64,000 nucleotides of DNA from Lates calcarifer. Lineage: Eukaryota > Chordata > Actinopteri > Centropomidae. The DNA lies in assembly GCF_001640805.2 (NCBI RefSeq), contig NC_066848.1:24577512-24641511 (forward strand), written 5' to 3'. Position numbers and translations under genes: made by a program. The notes under the pieces were generated by a model, which made no database searches, was not told where the DNA came from, and worked only from the letters and a program-made list of their open reading frames with translations. How positions within the stretch are numbered: position 1 is the stretch's first letter; each line of letters begins with the position of its first letter. Positions 12,432 to 24,933 of the stretch are shown here, in pieces.

Positions 12432-12769
12432 CAGATGTGGCTGAAAGTGTTGATACCCTTACACTTAAAAAAGAAAACCCATAATTTAATTGGAATCCAT
12501 TATTTTCTATTCCATATAGAACAGACACATGGCTTTTGGTTTTCTATGTAAATTATTTATTATTAAATAATATTATTTATATTAAATAAAAAAAACAAAA
12601 TAAAATGACATGAACAAAATTATCCATTCATGGATTAAATCATCCATTCTTGGGTGCCTTTAGGTATATGTTTTTGGTTATTATCCTGTTGGAGCAGCCA
12701 TGACCTGTGACTGGGGTCATGGTACCCTTACAATGAGGTGTTAGGTGCCAACACATTCAGCCACGTCTG
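12432..12769 (-). mobile_element. Tc1-type MITE with 26-nt terminal inverted repeats
   Basis: The left end CAGATGTGGCTGAAAGTG and the complement of the right end (CAGACGTGGCTGAATGTG) match at about 22 of 26 positions, with a TA at the right flank (12770-12771). The interior holds antisense remnants of a transposase near 12650-12720 (complement of TATTATCCTGTTGGAGCAGC). At 338 bp it is an internally deleted, non-autonomous copy. Confidence 0.75.
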
Positions 12770-13417
12770 TACATGCTGTTACGTTCTTTCTATATCTCAG
12801 TCACCCAGAGTTCACCATTAGTTGTTCTCTCTGAGTATTTACCCAGGTTGAAATACGTTGTAGAGGCCCAGCTCAGGCTAGAGCAGGCGTCAAATGCACG
12901 GCCCCACTTCACTGTATATAAAGAGCACCGTGAGACAAACACCTTGGAGAGCCAAAAGGTTGTCTCGCAAGTTGTTGCGCTGGATGTAAACTAGCAAGTT
13001 ATCTTGGCGCAGTGGTGCCTTTTTGCAGAGGCAGGAAGTGAGAAAAGGGCACATGAAGAGAGTGGTTAGGCTCTTTAAACGCAGGGGTAGTACTGCCTGT
13101 ATCGCTTCCAAAAATAAAAATGAAAAAATGAAAAAAAACTTTTGAAGTGTGTTTGTGTTTGAGGCGAGGGAGCAAAGGTGTGCTTTTGCGTTTGAGGCAA
13201 AAGGCAGGAGTATCTTCTGTATGTGTGTGTGTGTGTGTGTGTGTGCTTCGAAGTCCCTCTTGCCAGTTTTAAAAAACATCCGTAGCCCAGGTAAATGGCA
13301 TGCTGTCCTCTGCACATGCCCGGTGGCTTTCTCTTTCTCTTCACAAGGAAGAGTTCAGAGGGCCAGTTAGCACCATTCACAGCAGACCCTGAGGCTTTAC
13401 TGAAACACACACTCACC

Positions 13418-13454
<37 letters not shown>

Positions 13455-13749
13455 TCATACACATTCACACACAAAGATTTCTTTAAGCGCACGAGACCAC
13501 AAACACATTCACACATGATCTGCAGCTCTCATAAATTCATGCAACAGCAGCAGTCGTACATACATAAACACACATGTGCACACACACATGCGCACACAGC
13601 TGGCCCGTGGCTACAGTGTTCAAACGGGCGTGATATTGAAATCCAGCAGTAGGGAGAACAGTGGGTTTTGCTGAGGTCCAAAGCAGGTTATTGATCAAGG
13701 TTAGTTTACTGTGAAAACTCTGCCTGTGGCCAAAGGCCATTCACACCAG

Positions 13750-13751
<2 letters not shown>

Positions 13752-13792
<41 letters not shown>
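13752..13792. repeat. (GT)n microsatellite
   Basis: About 20 uninterrupted GT units. Confidence 0.95.
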
Positions 13793-13793
<1 letters not shown>

Positions 13794-13984
13794 TTGAGTG
13801 TATTTTTGCCAGTGTATTGAAACTTAATGCAACAGTGCTGCCATGCTGCATGTAATGTACTTCAGTGGAACAGTGTTTTTATCAGCTACCAGAATTGGTT
13901 TTGTACAGAAGCAGTTTCATTTTCCTGACAACTTGTGAGCTTGTGTGCTGTTTCCTCATCCCAGATATTAAAAAGTAGGGTAAA

Positions 13985-13987
13985 TGT

Positions 13988-14031
<44 letters not shown>
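13985..14031. repeat. Compound (TG)n(AG)n microsatellite
   Basis: About 14 TG units directly joined to about 9 AG units. Confidence 0.95.
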
Positions 14032-14109
14032 TCTGCAGTACTCCTCTCCTGCTGGCTTCCTGAAATATTTCCACACTGAAAGAAATATCAGAAATATATA
14101 CCATGTTCA

Positions 14110-14139
14110 GTGTTGCCTCTGATACCTGAGAGGCAACAC
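14110..14139. other. Perfect 11-bp inverted repeat (hairpin)
   Basis: GTGTTGCCTCT at 14110-14120 and its complement at 14129-14139, 8-nt loop. Function unknown. Confidence 0.8.
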
Positions 14140-16119
14140 CATTGTATTTTCAGTACACCAGAGGCACCACACATTTTACTGCTACTATTTATGAACTGCT
14201 GTGTAAAGTAAGCAGGCTGGCATTGTCAACCTGAAGCAAGTTAGGCTTGCACTAGTAGCTAACACAACTTCTAAAGCACACTGGCCCCTGTCTCCTGGCT
14301 GAAGGCAATTAGCTACTGAAACCATATGCTGTTTTTGTTGTTGTTTTTAAATTACATGTGCCAACATGCAACTGTTTCAAATACCAAATTTGAATAGACA
14401 GCACTGAGCAGAAAACCTCTTTGGGGTCCAGCTAAATTAACCAGTGTGATCACTGACTGTGTATCCTATTATTACTGTGGCCTTGAAATAAAAATTGAAG
14501 AAATGAATTTTTTTAAGTTAAACTTAAAAAGCATTCAAATTGTGATCAAATTGTCTTTGAATCATCGTTTATCATGCTGCTACAATTTATTTATTTTTTT
14601 TATCATTTTTATATCAGGACCATTTACTGTATCTAGATATCTCAATCTAGATTCAAATCATCTGAGAGAGAGAAACAAATTCAGTGACAAAATTTGAAAA
14701 CTTTTTTTTTATTTTAAATGTATTAAGTTTAGGTAAAATCATGATGTGTTCCATGTCTCCATGTCTCAAACAGTGATGGTAATTTTCTCTCTGTAATGGT
14801 ACATAGATGATTGTATAAACAGAAAAAAAATGTTTTTTGTAAAAAAAAAAAAAAAAAATTGTAAAACTGTTCAGCTTGTGATACAGCAGTCCTGACTCCA
14901 AAAAAGACTATTCGCGTGTCAAATTAGTGGTGTTTTGGGGGTTTTAAAGGTTAGAGGAGATGAGTCTTTGGAAAGAGCATAAGAAAGTCAAAAATGCATT
15001 CCCTTTTCTAAATACAGTAGCTGCTGCCAAGATGCCCTCTAGCAAGGCATTTAACCATAAATTGCTCATTATGAATCAGTAGCCAGCTATGGTTTTAGTG
15101 TGCAGCTTCCTGTTATTAGCAAGCCAGCTACATTAAAATAAAGTGTGCTAAGCAAAACTTAATGTAAATTAGCCTAAAGATTGTTTACACAGAGGGTGTG
15201 TCAGACACTTTTTCAATTGTGCATCTGACATGAAGAACAGATTTGCTCCTATACTAATCAATACAGCTGTCTACACAGGCTAAGTAACAGATCATGTGTC
15301 AGTCATGCTATACACATGTAATTGTGACTCGAGGCATGATTTTCCACCTTAAGTCTATTTTCTCCCATTTTACACACATAACTACAGTGATTGTGTTTTG
15401 GGCTCTGAGTGCTGCCAAAACGGTGGAGACATTACACTCAATTCTGTGCCTCAACGCATCTTGTCTAGACACAGACAGAGAACCAAAGCTGCTGCTGCTG
15501 CTCAGCTAACATTCTTTTGACACACATGCTGTTTAAGTTTAGTCTAACTGGCAGCAGTAGTATCACCAAGTAAGGGAGGAGTGGAGATGGCACAACCTGG
15601 AGGCACAAACCAGAACTGTGCATTGGTAATACAAATGTGTTTTGTTTATATGTCTTACATTGCATGTTTGAGAATGCTTATATACCTAATAATACAACAT
15701 ACAGATGTACTAAATATTTGTTTTTGTACTCCATTTGTTAAATATATTCCCTGTAACATAATATACATACCTGTAATATACACCAACAGACATGTACCAG
15801 TCAAAAGTTTGGACACACCTTCAGTGTTTTTTTTGTTTGTTTGTTTGTTTGTTTTTATTACTTTTTACATTGTAGATTAATATTGAAGCCAGTCTACAGT
15901 AAATTATAAAAGAACACATATGGAATTATGTTGTAAACAAAAAGGGGTTAAACAAATCAGAATATGTTTTATATTTTGGATTCTTCAAAGTAGCCATATT
16001 TTGCTTTAATGAAAGCTGTACACACTTCTGGCATTCTCTCAATCAGATTCATGAGGTAGTCACCTGGAAGAGGTAGTCAAGAGGTAATTTGTGGAATTTC
16101 TTGCTTTTTTATCAGTTGT

Positions 16120-16850
16120 ACTCAGTTCCTATCCACACCAATCCACCTGTCAATCTCACACTCCATGTTCCCCTTACTCATGAACAAGACTCCGAGATGC
16201 TTGAACTTCTTCGCCTGAGGCAGCAACTCTCCCCCTACCTGGAGGGAACAATCCACTATTTTTCGGCTCATCCCCGCCGCTTCACACTCAGCTGCAAACT
16301 GCCTCAGCGCATGCTGAAGGTCACGGTCTGATGAAGCTAACAAAACCACATCATCTGCAAAAAGCAGAGATGTGATTCTGAGATTCCCAAACCGGACACA
16401 TTCCTCACCTCAGCTGCACCTTGAAATCCTGTCCGTGAATACCACAAACAGGACCGGAGACAAGGGACAACCTTGGCGTAGTCCAACACCCATGTGTTTG
16501 TCTTCGTGCCGAGAATGTGTACACAGCTCTCACTTTAGTTGTACAAGGACTGGATGGCTTGCATCAGTGGCCCTGGTACCCCATGCTCCCGCAGTACCCT
16601 CCACAGGATCCCTTAGGGGACACGGTCATAAGCCTTTTCCAAGTCTACAAAACACATGTAGACTGGGTGGTCTGAGCTCCTTTCCAGCACCCTGGAATAA
16701 ACTTTTCCAGGGAGGCTGAGTAGTGTGATACCCCGATAATTGGAGCACACCCTCCGGTCCCCCTTTTTAAAAATGGGGACCACCATACCAGTCTGCTACT
16801 CCTCAGGTACTGTCCCCAACCTCCATGTGACATGTGTTACCAGAGCACCT
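16120..16850 (-). pseudogene. RTE/Rex-like LINE reverse transcriptase fragment
   Basis: On the - strand the palm domain is readable in pieces. VGLRQGCPLSP-like sequence is encoded near 16450-16490. An FADDVVLLASSDRDLQ catalytic stretch lies near 16318-16370 (the FADD box supplies the metal-binding aspartates). AAECEAAGMSRKIVDCSLQVG and LLPQAKKFKHLGVLFMSKGN follow toward 16160. Short deletions and frame changes break the frame. The clade assignment rests on remembered fish LINE sequences; non-LTR reverse transcriptase identity is firm. Confidence 0.8.
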
Positions 16851-16854
16851 TAGG

Positions 16855-16995
16855 ACAAAGATCAATGATTGACTTTGTGGTTGTATCATCAGATCTGTGG
16901 CCGTATGTCTTGGACACTCGGGTGAAGAGAGAGCTGTCAACTGATCACCACCTGGTGAGTTGAATCAGATGGCAGGGAAGGCTGCCGGACAGACC
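16855..16995 (+). pseudogene. LINE endonuclease C-terminal fragment, inverted relative to the RT fragment
   Basis: On the + strand it reads MIDFVVVSSDLWPYVLDTRV then ELSTDHHL, the end of the apurinic-type endonuclease domain of the same kind of LINE (SDH-like catalytic segment STDHH). It lies on the opposite strand to the adjoining reverse transcriptase piece, as expected for a 5'-inverted (twin-primed) insertion. Confidence 0.75.
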
Positions 16996-17146
16996 TGGCA
17001 AACCCTTTTTTGTTTACAACATAATTCCATATGTGTTCCTTCATAGTTTTGATGTCTTCAGTATCAATCTACAATGTAGATAGTAATAAAAACTAAGAAA
17101 AACCATTGAATAAGAAAGTGTGTCCAAACCTTTGACTGGTACTGCA

Positions 17147-20100
17147 TGTATGTATTTTTAAGATAACATAGGACTCACTTATATTAACAAGAGGTGGTAC
17201 TGGACTCAAAAGCTGCTTTCACACCTGCACTGCAATTCTGAATTTATCCAGACATACAGAGGAGCAGTATGTGAGAATGCAAATGTCTGAATCAGTTGAA
17301 CTGAACATTAGACAGCCCCTCAGAACAGAGTTTGTGTTATATCTGACTGAACCAATGTGTGAGTAGAGCAATCAGTCTCAGTGAAACCTTTGTGGTGCTA
17401 TTAGTTGACTCCAGATTTTACATATGTTGTTTACAAACAGAGGTTCTGGCAGTGAGAGATTACTGAGGCTTTTGTCATGTTTTATAAAACTATGAAATAT
17501 GGCTACTCTGCTACTCTAATTTTGACATATTGCACACAAATGCAAGCTCATATATACACATACTCTTCAGAAATTCAGAGGCAACACAAATACACACATA
17601 CCATTTACACACCCATCACAGAGGTGTATGAAACAGAGTAGTTTCAGTATGATCTCACACATGCAGTCAAAATATGGTAAAAGTTTACAACACACACTTC
17701 GGAAAAGTCCTCCTTTAGCTGATTGACACATTCATAGGAATACCTTTATGTAGGCTACTTTTCCTACTTTTCTTCATAAAAATGTCAAAGCAGCAAAAAG
17801 TTATGATCTCTGTCATTCCTCTTGCTGAGTGCTGAATAGTGTTTACATCTAGATGTGCACCATTTATTACAACATACCCTAAATTTGTATTTGAAATTGT
17901 ATTATGGTTACACCTGGTGACTGCAGGCCTATTTTAACACTGAAAACATTTTTCTAAAATTAACCTCATACAATGGTTATAGAAATAAATAATAAAAAAT
18001 ATATATTTTTAATTCTACTGTATCTCATGTCATAAATTATTAACCTGTTTCTTAAAATGTGACACAACATTTTATTCCTGAAATGCATTTCAAGTAAAAA
18101 ATGAAATATCACTTTTACCCAAAAAATAACAAATAGAAAATAAAAGTGAGAGTCAAAGACACTGTTAGAAAGTCAGAAACACTCTTCTTCAGGATACTAA
18201 TTTTATTTTGAAGAATAAGAAGAAAAGATACAAACGGTTCATCCAAATGTTGTTGATTCTGTCAGTCCATGTACACATGAAGAGAGCAGAGCATATCTCC
18301 CCGGCACTCTCTTATGGTACTTGTTACAAACAAGTCATTTCAGGAGGTCAGTTGTGTGTCTCAGGGCCAGAGGTTAAACAAAAGGTGACAGAACAAGCAG
18401 TAAAAAAACACAGAGTACAAAAGGTTTTACAACAAAAAAGTTGCAAAAGTTGCAACAAAAGTGAGAAAGGTTCAAAACAAAGGACATATCAGAAGTAAGG
18501 CCTTTACAAAAAACAGGATTGATGCACCACTGTAATCCAAAATGCCACTCATGAAGAGCAGAATACAGAGTTATAACTGACAGTTGGTTCTGTATAAAAG
18601 TGGCAGAATGGAGTGCTATTGTTGTCCCACCTTTAAGCCACCAGTGGAGGTAGTCACAGAGCCGAATCGACCCCTGTGAAAGTGAGAGAGCTGGCATGGC
18701 AGAACAGATGCCAACCAACAACTAACACTGCTGTGTTACACATTACACCTCTGATTCTGCGATGCCGGCATGCTGTCTAAAATTACACACTCGGGTGCCA
18801 TTGCATTGGTTTTGTGTTTGTGTGGTTCAGTAGAAACAAGTGAAGGTGGCATAATCAAGGGACTTCTTAACGCCAATATAGCACAATTTCTGTGTAAAAG
18901 GAGTCGTAGATTTATCACTGCATCTGTCGTACTGCCCTTAGATGGCTGCAGGGATTTGATGAGCTGAAAGAGTAAAATTAAAGCAGCTGTGGACAACAGA
19001 TACTGTAAGAATCATTCGTATTAGTTTATAGATCAGTGCAGACCAGTTTACAGCTTTACCATTCATGCTTTAACCACAGTTAATGTTGATTTTATGTTAA
19101 ATTAAAATGGTTTACATCCATTTCACTATTATTCCATTACTGCTGTGCATCAACTCCAAGTATTTAGTTTGCTGTTTTTGGTAAAATCGCCAAAGCAGCA
19201 TCAGATTGGCATTGTACCAGCTATATATGTGCTTCTGAAACATCTACTCTGCAACATGTAAGAGACATTTTTCACTAAAATACTTCTCTCCTTATGCTGC
19301 TTCATTTGAATGAACCTCCCACCTGTTTGTGTCTTTCCTCCCACCTGTGTACCATGTACTGTGCACTGAGCATCAAAGTACGGTATAGCTGGGCAAAGCA
19401 AATTTCAAGGTCAGGGAAATAGCAAAAAGTTTGAGCTCTGCTTGAGCAGGTCATTGTACTGCCAAAAATCACCATCTGAAAGCTTCTATTATGAAGAAGT
19501 AGCAGCAACCTGCAATCCTGCATCCATGCATCACAATTCAAGACTCAAGTGTGCTATACCAAGCCAGTCTACAATGCAAGCTCAACGCTTAATCTTTAGA
19601 ATAGACCATCACTTACCATAGCCGTATAATAAAAACAAAGGTCAACAAAGAGTGGCTTTGGTTTACCTGGGGTGATGTCAATATCTAAGTTTCAATCTAA
19701 GGTTTATTAATTGGGCCAGTTCCCCAGAACCGTGGTGAATTTCTTCAGTACCGACACCACGACTCAACCAGCTCAACTATATTCTTACTTTGCAGATACC
19801 CTCCTGAAGGTCTAACATTCAAACTAGTTCTCACAAAGATAGGAGTGCAAACACACACACACACACACACATACACTCATGCAATCCTCTCCATCCCCTC
19901 TCTTTCCACCATATTCTGTCTGGTCACTGTAATGGATGGTGAATCTGTTGCTTACTCATGCATACAGGTGACAAATTGTACCTCTCCGATCACGGCCCTG
20001 CCACTGTGTGATTTGTGGAAGATGGGACACGACAGGATGAGTCGGCAGCTCAGATTGAAAAAGGGCATGGAGGATACAGACAAACTAGTCCAAAAAGGTA

Positions 20101-21120
20101 CTTTTAAAGAAAATTATACATCTGAAGGCTTACAGGCTTTTGTGCGTGTGAGTTTATATATTTCTGAGTAAGATTAGAGATATGTGAGACACATTTTTAG
20201 CAGTGCCCCTTTAATGTGTAGCATATGTATATATATATATATATGTATGGTGGTACATGAATTTTTGTAAAAATCTTCACCACTGAAGGTAGAATCTCTG
20301 AGGTGCACAAAGCAGCAAAGGCATATAGTAGACTAAAGTATTAATTAATTTGACTGGGCTTAACTGTGAGGTAGCCCAATTAATGTGTACCAGCGCCCAT
20401 ATAAAATGTTCATAATAACCCACATATACTGCTTACAGCAAAAGTAAACCTATTACTACATTATAACCTATATTCTGTCCAACAGATTAATCTCTTTTAG
20501 TATTCCACCAGAAATCTGCCCCTCTACTCCCTTTAACTCTGTTTTTTTGAAATTCCTGTTGCCTAAGTTCACCCAAAAATGAAAATATATCTTAAAAACA
20601 ACAGTCAAATTTGTGTGAAGATAAAACATAACCATGTTAAACAGCTAACTAATTTCTAATAGCCAGTTGCTTAGCTTGTAAATAATCAGTGCTATATGGG
20701 TCATGCACAAATCCAAGAACAAAGCTAAAATGATGAGGTCAGTTATATTGTTTGGTTAAAAAGCCATATATTGTATGAATTATTGAGAACTGTAAAAATG
20801 GGATGATTAACTTCGTTATTTGGTGTAACTCACTGTGTGTTTGGTGTTCCTCTGATTTTGACCGGCTGCATAATAAAACTTCCTGATTAAAATGAGATTC
20901 TTCAGTGATCTCTATAGGGAGTTTATTGAAAACCCTATATTCTTGTCCCCTTGTCCCCTAAAAGGAAGGTTTAAAGGCCATGGTCAGCTACAGAGCAGCT
21001 AGAATCTGGAGAGAAATCTTTCTCTTAAACAAGGACTTCAGACACATCATCAGCCAGACTGAAGTCAAAGTCTATATTTAGCTGCGAACAGCTGCCATCA
21101 AATTTAACATATACATTATA
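17147..21120. other. Intergenic, no gene recognised
   Basis: AT-rich unique sequence with a short (AC)n at 19850-19872 and (TA)n at about 20229-20245. Open frames (for example 18208-18498 +, 18770-18967 +, 19845-20171 +) show no family signature. A TTCACCCAAAAATGAAAAT word, typical of a dispersed fish repeat, lies near 20567-20585. Confidence 0.5.
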
Positions 21121-21245
21121 TACAGTACTGTGCAAAAGTTGCAGGACTCTGTTCTCTGTTGTTGCTGACAACAGCTCTTTCTGACTCTGGCCATATGTTT
21201 GGGGTCGCTGTCGTGCTGCAGTGCTGAGGTGTAAATGACGCTACA
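21121..21245. mobile_element. Tc1-type element terminal fragment
   Basis: TACAGTACTGTGCAAAAGTT at 21121-21140 is a typical fish Tc1 terminal sequence. TTTGGGGTCGCTGTCGTGCT near 21198 resembles antisense transposase sequence. No right end identified. Confidence 0.5.
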
Positions 21246-23780
21246 TTATTTTTCTTAGCCCCAAGTAGTTTCTGACAGTATTCCTTTCAGGCTGCACACA
21301 ACACCAAACAACTTTTACCAGTAAGGTAGGGCAGCCTATATGTAGAGAGGTGAGGGCTAAGGACAAATTAAAGTCCAGAAGGCAGTCACTGCAGTACACA
21401 TGCTGCTTGTTAAGTTCATTTATGTGAACACACATTAATAACTCTAGGCCATTCAGATGAGTGTGTCAACATTCTTAACAACTCAGATCTTCTCATATCT
21501 GGTGGCTGGACACCAAGAGAACAGTGTTCAAAGAGGCTTCAGTAATAAAATGGGCCAGAGACAATGACTATGAGGGGGGCAAAAGTAAAGGGTTCATGCC
21601 AGACTGTAAATTATGCCTTTGTCCATGTGTTTTTCCCTCCATCCATTATCTGTGCCACTTATCCTTAAGGGTTGGAGCCTTAAGGGGCTCTGGAGCCAAT
21701 CCCAGTTGACATAGGGCGAGAGATCACCCGTGTGTCTTTATCCACCCATTTTATCCAGGTCCAGGTTTTGGAGTTGACTGCTCTGAACATTTCAACTTAA
21801 CCAGCGGTGACAGCAGAGATTTTGAGTCAAAGCCAAAAGTGTTTTTCATTCTACTGTGCCTACTTGGCATTTTCAGACATTGACCACTAACTGGGCAGAA
21901 CCTAATGGTCATCCATGGTCATCTGGGAGAGAACCAGTCCTATCTCAGCAAGCCTTTTGCTAATTTTACATGTGGCTGTGAATGTCTCTGTGCCATGCTC
22001 CCAAGTCCTAAGAAGTTGGGACTCCTATGTTCAGCTTTTAAAGTTCAGAATATCAAGAGAGCAAGATCACAATTGACACACACTGTATTTGCTGTTTTGC
22101 TCAACAACAATTTAGAATCCATTAGAAATCTGGTTAACTGGTTGACAGTGAGCATTTGTATCAGATTTTTAAGCTCCTTTGAATGTTCGAAAGCAAATGA
22201 ATCCAAAATCTGTGTCACCAAATAGGCTCTGTACCAGTACAGTACATCCATCCCAGAAAAGTCATCAAAGTAACCAAACTCTGCAGATAGATAAACACTG
22301 CAGAAACATGTAAATGACAGGGCCAGTTACATGAAACAAATGACATTCAGGTTCTCTAACTGTTTTAAGCATCGTTGTATCTTTAGAAAGAAGAGAAAGT
22401 AGGGCAGCACAATACTGACTGAAAAATAACTTTAACTGTAAAAAAAAACAAACATAAAATCACACACACTTTTTAAATATCCAGAAACAAGCTCATGCTC
22501 CTAATGTGATCCTTGAAATCACAGGGCAACAGAGTAGAGCTTTCATAAATTAGTCTAGTTTATCACAAGCCACTAAATATTATGAGGAAGTTAAAAAAAA
22601 AGAGAGAGAGAGAGAAAAAGAAAAACTAGAATTAGTTGTATGCTTCCACTAGCCAGTCAAGTTGCTGTTCCTGAGTAATTGCCAGAAAGGTGTTTTTGAG
22701 GAACATTATGATGTCACAGAGAAGTTTACCATTGACTGTTTGGATATAAAATGTCATGCCTGCAGCCACAGCTGTTTCCCGTGTGAAGGCACAAAAAGTA
22801 TATCAAAGATAAAAAGACAAAGAAAATAAAGAAGCAGTGGTACAAAGGGGCAGCATTGGGGGTGAAAGAGACCCTTACTATTTCAGAACACTAGACAGAG
22901 CATTGTGCCAAGTCTGTCTCTCCTCTCTAACGCCCCACTTCCTCCCCACCCCCCCAAACCCTTTGTCTTTCAAAGGACCAAGGGGAGGCTGCATCTTTCT
23001 AGTCATAAACATCTAGCGGGTAGGTCTGCACTGGGCCTTTGCTGTGTTATACATTTGCTTATTTGAAAAAAAAAAAGCAGTCCTGGCACAAAATCTCTCA
23101 CTCTCTCATTCTGTGTCTCATCATTCCTTGAGGCCAGAGTTGAGGCTGTGAGAGAGATTAGGACAGCGACGCTACTGACAAGGCAGCTAAATCTATGCCG
23201 GCTGACAAACCTGGCAGTAGCAATGTTTGGGGAAGAACTGTTAAAAAAGAAACAGAGAAGGGCTTTGACTAAAAACAAGAAGAGAGACGAGGACCTGGGT
23301 CAGGAAATAGAGCTTTTTGAACAGGGCCAAAATAGTTGATTTGGGGGAGACTGATCAGTTATGATTTAAGGCAGATGTAGACCTCTTGCACAGCTGATTT
23401 AGGTTTTAAAAAAGAGTGTGCGTGCATGCCTCAAGTGTGTATATATATGCACAGCAAGTACAGTGCATCTGCATCTGCATGTGTGGCTATTGAAGGCTGA
23501 CTACACAATTTGTATATATAAGAAGGTGTCAGTGGTAAGCATACCATAGGGACTCTCTCAGACAAACAGTGTATACTTGCAAAATGCTGAATTCACAACA
23601 AGAGCCACCACTTTACCACAACGAAACCACATGCCACCAGTCACCACTGTCAGACACAAGATGGTGCCCATATGCCCGTGATGGCATCTAGATGAGCTGA
23701 TTCGAGGAGGAAGTACATGGCATGGAGCCATGTTGGGTCTGATTTAACCACTCAGGGAGGGGCCACTTCAAAGATAGTTT
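21246..23780. other. Intergenic, no gene recognised
   Basis: Unique AT-rich sequence with a SINE fragment at 21637-21731 and a purine-rich run near 22590-22630. Nothing coding was recognised. Confidence 0.5.
21637..21731 (-). repeat. Fragment of the SINE-type repeat also found at 57597
   Basis: Shares CATCCATTATCTGTGCCACTT, AAGGGTT, GGAGCCAATCCCAGTTGACA and AGGGCGAGAG with the copy at 57597-57933, same orientation. Only the tail end is present. Confidence 0.65.
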
Positions 23781-23784
23781 TCAA

Positions 23785-24180
23785 TTTTTCAAGTTTTTCT
23801 TAAAACAACACTTAGGTGCTCATATGAACAACTGAAGTCTTCTTTATAAGTGATGGGGACAAACCCATAGAACTCATTCTGTGTAAAAATGTCTGCAGAA
23901 GTTTATATGAAGTTAATGTGAGGCTTCAGCACTTTTAATCAGTCAAATCAAGTGGTTACATGTGGTGACAGGTCCTGTGTTTGTGTTTCCACAGACAGGG
24001 CTACCATGCTTTATAGAGCAGAGGAAATTTCATCCTAAAAAAACTGGAAGACATTAGCTCCACCTATCCTTAAGACTGACTTTTGCTTTCAGCCAGAGGG
24101 AACAAGTAAGTCTGCCTTTTCTGTGCACACTCACCTTTTCCTCAAGTTCAGTTTATTAAAGAAAATTGCCAGTTAATGAA
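23785..24180. repeat. Dispersed fish repeat (unclassified)
   Basis: TAAAACAACACTTAGGTGCTCA, AAGTGATGGGGACAAA, GTAAAAATGTCTGCAGAAGTTTA and GTCAAATCAAGTGGTTACA, in this order, resemble a repeat common in percomorph genomes. This is recognised from memory; the class is unknown. Confidence 0.45.
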
Positions 24181-24559
24181 AGTGTGGGTCTTATTACTGT
24201 GTCTGTAAGCATTCTCTCTATCAGTTATGATAACACCGTACTCAAGAAGAGATCTGGGAACACATTGCTTCAGTGAATTGGGCATCTATTTGGAGGTAAA
24301 GCCAAAAATGAGCATATATGTAATGCTGGCAACTGTCCCACAGCCCCAGCCCTGTGGACACTGTGTGTCCATTCGTTTTGGTAAAGATTCTAGATTTGGA
24401 ATTTACATCCGCAAAAAGTATTATCAACTAAGACAGGTCCTGTATAATTAGCTAATACTGTGACCCAGTTCTGTCTTTATCATTTTAGTGTACTTTGTGC
24501 TTGATGCATATTGCTAATAGAGTTGTCTAATACCTAATAATACTTAAAGTTGCTGTAAT

Positions 24560-24795
24560 CAATATTTCCATAATAATAGTATAATAACTTAAAAGTCTAT
24601 CAAGTGACAGTGTGATAAATGTATGACATTGTTAAAGGAATTCATAGTGATGAACCTACAGGGAATTATCAACATTATTATAATAATCTGAAGAGTATGG
24701 TCTAGACCTGCTCTATATGAAAGTGTCTTGATTTTACTTCTGTTGTGATTCTGTGCTATATAAATAAAATTGAATTCAGTTGAATTGAATCACTG
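24560..24795 (+). repeat. Dispersed repeat with ATAAATAAAATTGAATTGAA-type tail
   Basis: Contains TAAAGGAATTCATAGTGATG, GTCTAGACCTGCTCTATATG and the tail CTATATAAATAAAATTGAAT followed by TTGAAT units, a 3' end widely repeated in fish genomes. Probably a LINE-mobilised repeat. Confidence 0.55.
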
Positions 24796-24900
24796 ACTTC
24801 ACACTGTGAATTGTTTGAAAGTCAAAACTCTCCAGACACTTTTTATTTTGTAGTTTGGAGAGACATAATGTAAACTGTGTGTTGTAAAGTATTTTGATTT

Positions 24901-24933
24901 TGTTGTTTGTTTGTTTGTTTGTTTGTTTGTTTT
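24901..24933. repeat. (TTTG)n microsatellite
   Basis: About seven TTTG units. Confidence 0.9.

Larger units (their letters stand above)
12770..15793. other. Intergenic, microsatellite-dense, no gene recognised
   Basis: Simple arrays at 13221-13245 (GT), 13420-13450 (AC), 13752-13792 (GT) and 13985-14031 (GT then GA). A perfect hairpin at 14110-14139 and poly-A at 14840-14858. The remainder is AT-rich unique sequence. Confidence 0.6.
15794..17146 (-). mobile_element. Tc1/mariner-type element with long inverted terminal repeats, interrupted by a LINE
   Basis: The left terminus GTACCAGTCAAAAGTTTGGA (15794-15813) is repeated in complement at the right terminus (GTGTCCAAACCTTTGACTGG near 17119-17140). 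The inverted similarity extends inward: ACATTGTAGATTAATATTGA near 15869 has its counterpart near 17067-17082, and CACATATGGAATTATGTTGT near 15915 has its counterpart near 17018-17037. The terminal repeats are therefore about 140 bp or more. The left arm continues into antisense remains of a transposase (TGGCATTCTCTCAATCAGAT near 16030). The interior from about 16090 to 17005 is foreign LINE sequence. Confidence 0.8.

Noticed and set aside
12890..13464. Overlapping - strand frames of 129 and 141 codons
   Set aside because: Length comes from (CA)n arrays giving His-Thr repeats.
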